64,000 nucleotides of DNA. Source: Cryptomeria japonica. Taxonomy: Eukaryota; Streptophyta; Pinopsida; Cupressales; Cupressaceae. Location of the stretch: positions 39,981,140-40,045,139 of the forward strand of contig NC_081411.1 of assembly GCF_030272615.1 (NCBI RefSeq), in the 5' to 3' direction. Below the pieces are notes generated by a model that did not search any database, was not told the DNA's origin, and was given only the letters and a program-made list of their open reading frames with translations. Both the position numbers and the translations under genes were made by a program. Positions 57,280-64,000 of the stretch are shown in pieces. The first letter of the stretch is position 1, and every line of letters starts with the position of its first letter.

Positions 57280-58287
57280 GTGGAACAATTAGATAAGACG
57301 CCCACACTTATATCCATCTTAGAGCTTTTACACCTATCCCTGTCTCATAAATTTTTTTTGGATCAAGCTCTCCAAGAAGCATCAGTCCCTGCCAATCTAA
57401 ATACAGATCAATTTCAAGCTATGGTTGGTAATCTGAGGTCATCACCATGTCTCACTTTCTCTGAAAGAGACAATACATCCTTCCAACAACCTCATAATGC
57501 CTCACTCCATATTGAAGGATTTATCAACCAACACAGGATCAAGCATGTCTTGATTGACAATGGAGTAGGCCTAAATATATGTACATTACAACTGGTCACA
57601 GTATTGGGATATGCAGTTGATTCAGTGGACCCTTGCAAAAAGATAACCATAAAAGCCTATGATGATGCAGAGAATTATTCAAAAGGAGTAGTTGGGTTAC
57701 CAATCTGAGTGGGCCCAGTGGTGAAGCACATCATATGTCAAGTTCTGGACCTTCCTTTGTTGTATATTTTTTTGTTAGGAAGACCTTGGATACATGTCAT
57801 GCAAGCCATTCCATCCACCTATCACCAGTGTATCAAGTTTCCTCATAACGGTGTAGAAATTACAATCCTTGGTGATGCAAATCCATTTGCATATTGTAAC
57901 AATATCAACCATCGACCAGAGATTACCATTCCCAATAATAGAGAAGCTATCTCATCAACATCATATGTAAGTCTAACCTCTCTTTCTAGTTCAAACACCA
58001 CTATACCAAATCAAGAGAAGCTAAAAATGAAAATAGCAGAGGAAGGTCTTGGGGAGTACAATCTAAGCCAAATCTTTTGTGTTGGGAAACTACCCACTTC
58101 TCCTAGAACTCATGGTAAGCCTCAAAGGTTACTGCAAGCACCACTCGTCAAACCAACATGCACTTTGGTGCCTTTTATCCTTGGAAAGAGTCAAGAAGAA
58201 GAGACCAAAGATGAGGACTTAGCAGAATGGATCTATAAAGACCCTATCACCATGGAAATTTCAGAAGCTAAGCTTCCCACAGAGCAA
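57280..58287 (+). pseudogene. pol: Tat-3 aspartic protease
   Basis: The frame from about 57250 runs through LDKTPTLISILELLHLSLSH, the active site VLIDNGVGLNICTLQ (about 57548), ITIKAYDDAENYSKGVVGLP and [24 protein letters not shown] at 57706-57708 replaces Arg just before VGPV. Asn follows the catalytic Asp, as is common in this group. After the protease comes [20 protein letters not shown], shared with Tat-1 and Tat-2. It would mature the polyprotein. Confidence 0.9.
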
Positions 58288-58419
58288 TATGGAAAAGGTC
58301 TTACCATTATGCAAAGAATGGGCTATGATTGTCAGAGTGCTTTGGGACCTTACAAGAAAGGACGACATGAGCCATTGCAACCTAAATTAAAGCCTAAAGA
58401 TAACACTAGATTAGGCTTT
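58288..58419 (+). pseudogene. G-patch-like motif after the Tat-3 protease
   Basis: The frame reads [20 protein letters not shown], then a basic segment and NTRLGF. Conserved Gly, Met-Gly-Tyr and Leu-Gly positions follow the G-patch pattern. It is matched position for position by Tat-1 (18143-18285), which argues that it is a maintained part of the polyprotein. Confidence 0.65.
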
Positions 58420-59222
58420 CCAAAGGAGACTCTTCCTAAGCTAAGATTAAAAGGGAAACCTAGCAAACCTCTATATTAGCCTAATACTCTAAAGAGGCCA
58501 CCCTTGATTATCTCAGCAGCACCAAGAACCACACCAACTACCCCAATGAGGCTAAGAATCTCAACAATACCATCCACAAAACCAATCATCCCACCAATCA
58601 AACCAACAACCCCATTAGCAGCAACAACTGCATCAACAACACCATTAGCATTATTAGATCCCCTAACAGTATTGATAGCACTGATAATTCCATTAGAAAC
58701 AACAAATTCAACAATTCTCATACTCCTAGTATCGGATTCACTGATCCCAATAATCCTCCCCGTAGCACCAACCATTCCATCTCCAAAGGTACATTTACTG
58801 ATTACACCTATAGTGTTTAACCCAAAAGATATCCTGGTGTGGTATAATAATCGGATACTGGAAAGCGACTCAAAGACTAACTCACATGAGTGGCAATTTG
58901 ATTCCATACATCTCAATACTTCAGATGAGGAAGACGCACCACCACCTCCACCTCACAAAGAAATCCCTGTTTACGAAGAACCATAGATTAAAACCTCTTG
59001 GGTTCCTGAACTGGAAACACCTTCCACAGACCCTATGTCACATCCTATGCCTGATTCTGACAGGGAGAGTACCATCAATGACCTCTACCACAACATCTTA
59101 ATGCTCACTGACACATCTTATGAACTTAACCTGATTGATGAGGTAATGCCCATTATTCATCCTGAACTCATCGAATGGAATCAATCTAATCCCCCATGCC
59201 TTGACCAATTCCAAACAATGAG
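58420..59222 (+). pseudogene. pol: Tat-3 linker between protease and reverse transcriptase
   Basis: A low-complexity Ile/Pro/Thr-rich segment (58504-58800) is followed by an acidic stretch HLNTSDEEDAPPPPP and MSHPMPDSDRESTINDLYHN. Stops at 58477-58479 and 58984-58986 interrupt it, and a frameshift lies near 59215. No enzymatic domain is visible. Confidence 0.7.
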
Positions 59223-60557
59223 GTGATCATTGACTTTTTGGAACTACAGGATAACATACCAAGTGGGGATCATAAAACTGGATTCGCCATTGAACTTAAT
59301 AGTGCAACATACTTTGGGGCAAATGCCAAACCTTTCAGTTGCAAAAATATTACAATAAAATATGGATATTCCAGTGAAAACCACACTGTGGCACTGTTTG
59401 ATCCCAAAAAAGTAAAAAGAAAGAGTGTATCGAATGGTGAAAACCTCTCTAAGATGCCTATGGATGAAAGGTTTGACATCCTCCCCTCCAATGCAAATCA
59501 GGAACGATCAACAATCGTTATTGAGGAAACAAAAGAATTCAATGTGGGGACCCCTGAGACTCCTCACCACATACATCTGGCATCTCTTTTAACTCCAGAG
59601 GAACAACCTAAGTTTATAGAATTCTTCCAGAAGCATCAGATCAACTTCACATGGTCATATGTAGGCATGCCTGGTCTAGATCTTGATTTAGTCATGCATC
59701 ACCTCACTGTGGCAAAAGGAGCTAAACTAGTAAAACATAAGCTTCACAAGATGCACCCCCAGATTGTGGTACTAGTCAAAGAAGAACTTAAGAAACTCCT
59801 GGATGTTGGTTTTATTAGACCAATTGATTATGCGGATTGGATCTCCAACATTTTACTTGGCGGAAAAACAAATGGGGGCATCCATATCTATACTGACTTT
59901 AGAGATCTAAACAAGGCATGTCCTAAAGATGATTTCCTCCTACCAAACATTGACATGATCGTGGACCTAACAATAGGACATGCCATGCTTTCTCTCATTG
60001 ATGGCTTTTTAGGGTACAACCAAATAAAGATCGTGCTAGAGGATCAACATAAGATGACCTTCACATGTCCATGGGGAACATACAATTGGAATGTAATGCC
60101 TTTTGGTCTAAATAATACAGGTGTGACCTATCAAAGAGCCATGACAATAATCTTTCATGATATGATGCATACCATAATGGAGGATTATGTTGATGACTTA
60201 TTGGCAAAATCATTAACAAGAGAAGGTCATCTTGCAATATTAGAGAAAATCTTTGACAGACTAGAACAATATCATGTTCAACTCAATCCAAAGAAATGTA
60301 TCTTTGGAGTAACCTCAGGGAAGCTTCTAGGATACATTGTCTCAAGAAAAGGCATTGAGGTCAACCTGACAAAGGTCAAAGAAATCATGGACATGCCACC
60401 TCCAAAGAACATTAGTCAGCTAAGGACACTATAAGGGTGGTTTCAATCCATCCAAAGATTCATTGCACAACTAGTAGATAAGTGTCATCCCTTTACACAC
60501 TTGTTACACAAAAACATCCACTTTCAATGGGATGCTAGATGCCAACAAGCATTCTAG
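59223..60557 (+). pseudogene. pol: Tat-3 reverse transcriptase
   Basis: A 403-codon open stretch holds the fingers and palm of a Ty3/gypsy RT: LLDVGFIRPIDYADWISN, GGIHIYTDFRDLNKACPKDD, LSLIDGFLGYNQI, CPWGTYNWNVMPFGLNN and catalytic YVDD at 60186-60197. TAA at 60432-60434 (Gln in LRTLQG) and TAG at 60555-60557 break the connection region. It copies RNA to DNA in the particle. The palm is intact by motif, but the protein is truncated. Confidence 0.95.
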
Positions 60558-60998
60558 ATGCTTAAGGACCATCTCATGAATACACCATTGTTGATCCCAC
60601 CAGATCCAAGTAGACCTCTATTGCTCTATATTTCAGCAACTAATATAGCATTGGGAGTACTACTGGAACAACACAATGCAGAAGGGAAAGAGTATGTTGT
60701 ATACTATATCTCTCGCACACTGGTCGCCTATGAACTCAATTACACACCTATTGAGGGAGCTTGCCTATCAGTAATCTTGGTAGCCACTAAACTGAGGCAC
60801 TACCTATTAACACATAAAGTACAACTTATTGCAAAGATCGATCCACTAAAGTACTTACTCAGCAAAGCAGCATTGACAGGCTGCTTGGCCAAATGGGTGA
60901 TGATTCTGAGTAAATTTAACATCGATTATGTGGACTATAAGGCTATTAAGGGTCAAGTTATTGCAGATCAGTTGGCCGATGCACCCCTCACAAGGTGA
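60558..60998 (+). pseudogene. pol: Tat-3 RNase H
   Basis: The gypsy-type RNase H reads LLLYISATNIALGVLLEQ, then YISRTLVAYELNYTPIEGAC and LLTHKVQLIAKIDPLKYLL. In relatives the residue in ISAT-D-IAL is the first catalytic Asp. Here it is Asn (codon AAT), a G-to-A change. The frame ends with VIADQLADAP and a TGA at 60996-60998, beyond which coding moves to another frame. Confidence 0.88.
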
Positions 60999-61416
60999 TC
61001 ATCCTCTTGTTTCCAATTTTCTAGATGAAGAGACCTTCATGATCACAAGAACCCAACTATGGAAGCTCTACTTTGACAGTTCATATACTAGGCATGGCTC
61101 AGGGATAGGCATTTTGTTTATCACACCTCAAGGTGACAACATCTTGAAGTCTTACAAGCTAACTTTATCATGTACAAACAACATAGTAGAATATGAGGCC
61201 CTAATCACAGGACTAAGACTAGCTATACAATGGAAGCTAAAAGAGCTATAGATATATGACGACTCCCAACTGGTCATCCGACAAGTCACAAATGAATATC
61301 AGACCAAGGATGATAAACTCATGTCGTACAAGCAAATGGTGGACAATTTAAAAGCATCATTTACGACTATCACCTTTGAGAAGATACCCAGAGATCAGAA
61401 TTGAGATGCTCATGCC
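60999..61416 (+). pseudogene. pol: Tat-3 second RNase H (aRNH), Tat-lineage marker
   Basis: The second RNase H domain typical of Tat elements reads LWKLYFDSSYTRHGSGIGIL, TNNIVEYEALITGLRLAI, YDDSQLVIRQVTNEYQ and DAHAMA. The acidic residues FD, EYEA, DDSQ and DAHA keep the expected order. TAG at 61249-61251 (Gln in ELQIY) and TGA near 61402 (Arg before DAHA) break it. It continues from the RNase H after a frameshift near 60987. Confidence 0.88.
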
Positions 61417-62233
61417 ATGGCTACAATTGCATATCTCCTAGATCTTCCACAAAATTCAACATGCTACGAGTTCTTGGTAGAACAACTTTGGATTCTCACT
61501 TATGATATCCCCAAATCCAAGATGATATGTCGCCTTGTCGATTCCAAATCCCCATGGTATAGTGATTTCTACACCTACCTTCGCGATCACATACTTCCTC
61601 CTAACCAATCGAATAACCAACACAAAACCTTCATTTGCCAAACCACTTGATATACCATCATTATTGAAACCCTATATCGACGTAGTCTTGATGGTACTCT
61701 CCTTCGATGTTTGGAACAGGATGAGACAAAAAAGGCCTTGGAAGAGGTACATGAAGGAATTTGTGGGACTCACTCAAGTGTTCCTTCCTTAGCAAAGAAG
61801 ATCATGCGCACTGGATACTATTGGCCATCCATGGAAAAAGACTCCTACTATTTTGTCAGAAAATCCAAGAAATGCCAAGTTCATGGAGACCTCATACATG
61901 CACCACGATAGGAATTATAGCCAATCACAGCACCATGGCCCTTTTGTCAATGGGGACTTGACCTTGTGGGTAAAATTCATCCATCTTCATCCAATGGCCA
62001 CAAATTCATTATTACCACCACCAAATACTTCACAACGTGGATCAAAGTTGTTCTACTTACCCAAGTCACCGAAAAGAAGATCGCCTCATTCATCCTTAAT
62101 TACATCATCTGCTGGTATGGTGTACCCATATCCACCATCATAGATAATAGGATTTCTTTCAAAAATAAGGATGTCCGTGAGCTCTATGAGAAGTTTCACA
62201 TCCAACACTGCTTTTACTCTCTCTATTACCCAT
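61417..62233 (+). pseudogene. pol: Tat-3 integrase, N-terminal and partial core
   Basis: The zinc-binding N-terminus is EVHEGICGTHSSVPSLAKKI followed by KSKKCQVHGD. The first Cys of the usual CxxC is Ser here. The core has GLDLVGKIHPSSSNG (first Asp) and STIIDNRISFKNKD (second Asp). The domain is cut at 62233, before the catalytic Glu, by a new LTR. TGA 61648-61650 and TAGs at 61909-61911 and 61918-61920 correspond to Arg, Gln and Gln in the family (PxQELQPIT). All lie in one frame, so indels are absent from this part. Confidence 0.9.
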
Positions 62234-64000
62234 TGTTGGCATTATGTTGTCATTGATGTCAACCGGTATGGAATGACCACCAGTAGAAGAGATGTATGTG
62301 AAACATTGTGATGAAGGAGTACAGGATGTGATAGCTTGGATATCACCTTGTGTTGTTGAGCACTGGTAAAGGTAAGGAAGATGACCTTAGAGGCCATTAG
62401 TACACAAGTTAGTGCCTAACTTGTGTGATGAGATGGAGAAGTGTTGTGAGCGGTTGCTTGTGATGAAGAGGCAAAATGTTATCTGAATCACTTCAACACT
62501 AGAAGAGAAGAATGAACTAGTATACTATGAGGTTGTAGAATAGTAGGACTCATGAGAAGAAATGACTGACACTATGTGTGATCACATCCACCAAGTCAGT
62601 AGGGCTTATCTTCTATATGCATTGAGTGCATTATAGTTTGAAGAGATAAGAGTGAAGAGGTAAAGGCAAGCACCTGAAGGATCACACCGGATCTACGGGT
62701 AAATTGAAGGAATGCCCTAAGTGCATAAGATTATGATTATGCACTAAACTGTAAAAAAAAGGCATGATTAAGATGCCTATACATAGGAAGTGTGAAGTGT
62801 TTCTCACCTTGACAAATTGGTAGAGGAAGGAACATCTTTGATGAGGAAGAAAGGCTGAGTAGATGTAAATATAGGAATCTAACCTTTGTGAAAGAAGATA
62901 GGAGTCTTGTGAAGGTTGATGACATGATGTCATCAAGAGTGGTAACCAATATATGAGTTCATTGGTTATATAAGTAAGGTTTCGTTGTAGAAGATTTCCC
63001 ATTTATGGGAATGAGTATACTTTAGATTTACCAGTCTGAAGACTGGTTTGTGTGTTCCATTGACATGTCAAGATGAGAGCAGATATGATAAGGTAACTGG
63101 TAGAATGGTTGAAACCGGAAGGGTTAGCAAACTGGAAGAAGTAAGGAACCGGTAGGGTGGTTGATCAGTTATCCTACTTGGATCGACTTGAAGTGCCAAG
63201 CTGGTAGATAGTCGACATGGAGACAACATGGAAAACCCACGTTTGGATAAAGATAGAATGCACATCGACAGGGTTGTTGTAAGGTTGGTCAGCTTTAATG
63301 AAAGGTCACCCAAATTAAGGGACATGTCATAGATTTATTGAAGGGGTTTGAGGCTCGAGGTCTAGAAGACAACAACGAGCCAGCTAAGAGAAATTGAGAA
63401 GATTGAGGCGATGAAGGAAACAACCCAACATATCTTTAGTGATTGACCAAAGGATTAGCTATGAGGGTAAAAAGAAAGTCGCTAGAAAAGAAAGGCATGA
63501 TCGAGGAGATGTGACTATAGCAAAGATGTGTATTCAGATGTCAGAAAGATTACATCATGCAAGATCTAATTGGATTTTATTTGCCTCAAGGATGGTGAGG
63601 AAACCCTAACCATCTGGATTTTGAATTAGCTTTTGGCGGGAAATCTAGGCTATAATTAAAGAGGCCAAAGATATTGTTTGCTACCGCTAAAGAGGTGAAT
63701 ATTGTGTTGTTGCAAAGTGGAAGACTTTTGCAAATAAGAACAAGATCAGCCAAGTTCTCAATGTGCATCTAAGAGGAGAGTGGGAAGAGAGTGAACCTGG
63801 TTAAAGCTTTCAACAGGTTGGAGAGAAGAACTAATAGTTCTTACACCAGTAGAGTGTGATATCGGTGGTGTGTAGAGAGTGAGGTGTAGATTCAGCAGAG
63901 AAGCAATAGGTGCAGAGTAGGAAGAAGAGTGAGTCGGTAAAGGAGAGAAGGTACTTCACCGACAAAGTAAGACATTTGATAAGGTTGCAAGATTCACTTG
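62234..64000 (+). mobile_element. Start of another long-LTR element, running off the window
   Basis: It starts TGTTGGCATTATGTTGTCAT exactly where integrase coding stops (after the bases CCCAT at 62229-62233). The first bases resemble the Copia-B LTR (TGTTGGCATTATG, then TGTCATTGATGTCAAC), and ACCGGTAG-type words recur. A TATA box TATATAAG is at 62967-62974. No primer site or coding is seen in 1.77 kb, so the LTR is longer than this or the insertion is a solo LTR. Confidence 0.75.

Larger units (their letters stand above)
46808..62233 (+). mobile_element. Tat-3: Ty3/gypsy Tat-type element, 5' LTR to integrase, with nested insertions
   Basis: In order: a 5' LTR of about 1.56 kb, a tRNA-Trp primer site, a leader of about 2.6 kb interrupted by a 4.56-kb insertion (49079-53634), gag, protease, G-patch-like motif, linker, reverse transcriptase, RNase H, a second RNase H, and integrase up to its second catalytic Asp. 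At 62234 a new LTR begins inside integrase. The second RNase H marks the Tat lineage (Ogre/Retand group). The 3' end lies beyond the window. The base before the LTR follows CTAGG, a candidate target site to look for at the far end. Confidence 0.88.

Noticed and set aside
58476-58916. 146-codon Gly/Val-rich - strand frame
   Set aside because: It is the complement of the low-complexity Ile/Pro/Thr linker of Tat-3 Pol; no start context or homology.
62682-63002. 106-codon - strand frame in the last LTR
   Set aside because: It lies within LTR sequence, with no domain features; probably chance.

Overview
The window looks like repeat-dense plant nuclear DNA. It holds at least eight plant-type LTR retrotransposon insertions: Ty1/copia elements primed by initiator tRNA-Met and Ty3/gypsy elements of the Tat type. 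They sit inside each other, in AT-rich DNA with no intact host gene, rRNA, tRNA gene or CRISPR array. The high load of decayed elements, together with a degenerate transposase-like gene of a type I associate with non-flowering plants, makes a gymnosperm (conifer-like) or fern-like genome plausible. That assignment is inference.

Layout. 1-18300 is a three-level nest. A + strand Tat element (Tat-1: gag at 46-1500, then gag end, protease and G-patch-like motif at 16649-18285) is split by a - strand Tat element (Tat-2, 1501-16643, target duplication ATAAC). Tat-2 is split by a complete copia element (Copia-A, 2732-9203, duplication AGGAT). A second complete copia element, Copia-B, fills 19042-26158. 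27075-27708 is a fragment of the Tat-2 leader. 27740-28670 is a palindromic AT-rich array. 28742-31780 is a broken transposase-like gene. 33520-35490 is a short LTR element with 0.8-kb LTRs around 364 bp of non-coding DNA. 36240-38640 is decayed - strand coding sequence of unknown type, holding a solo LTR of the Tat-2 family (37661-38446). 38739-46807 is a second palindromic satellite, split cleanly by Copia-C (40534-46427, duplication ATATG). From 46808 to past the right edge lies a third Tat element (Tat-3, +): long LTR, tRNA-Trp primer site, long leader, gag, protease, RT, RNase H, second RNase H and partial integrase. Its leader carries a 4.56-kb TG..CA insertion (49079-53634, duplication TCATT), probably a giant solo LTR. 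Its integrase is cut at 62234 by the start of another long LTR that runs off the window.

All coding regions are dead. They are broken mainly by TGA, TAG and TAA codons sitting where relatives have CGA, CAG, CAA or TGG, which is the mark of cytosine deamination in methylated DNA. Tat-2 keeps a single frame through gag, protease and an unusual post-protease region, but has lost reverse transcriptase. No gene here should make a working product. The window is mostly a record of insertion order and decay.
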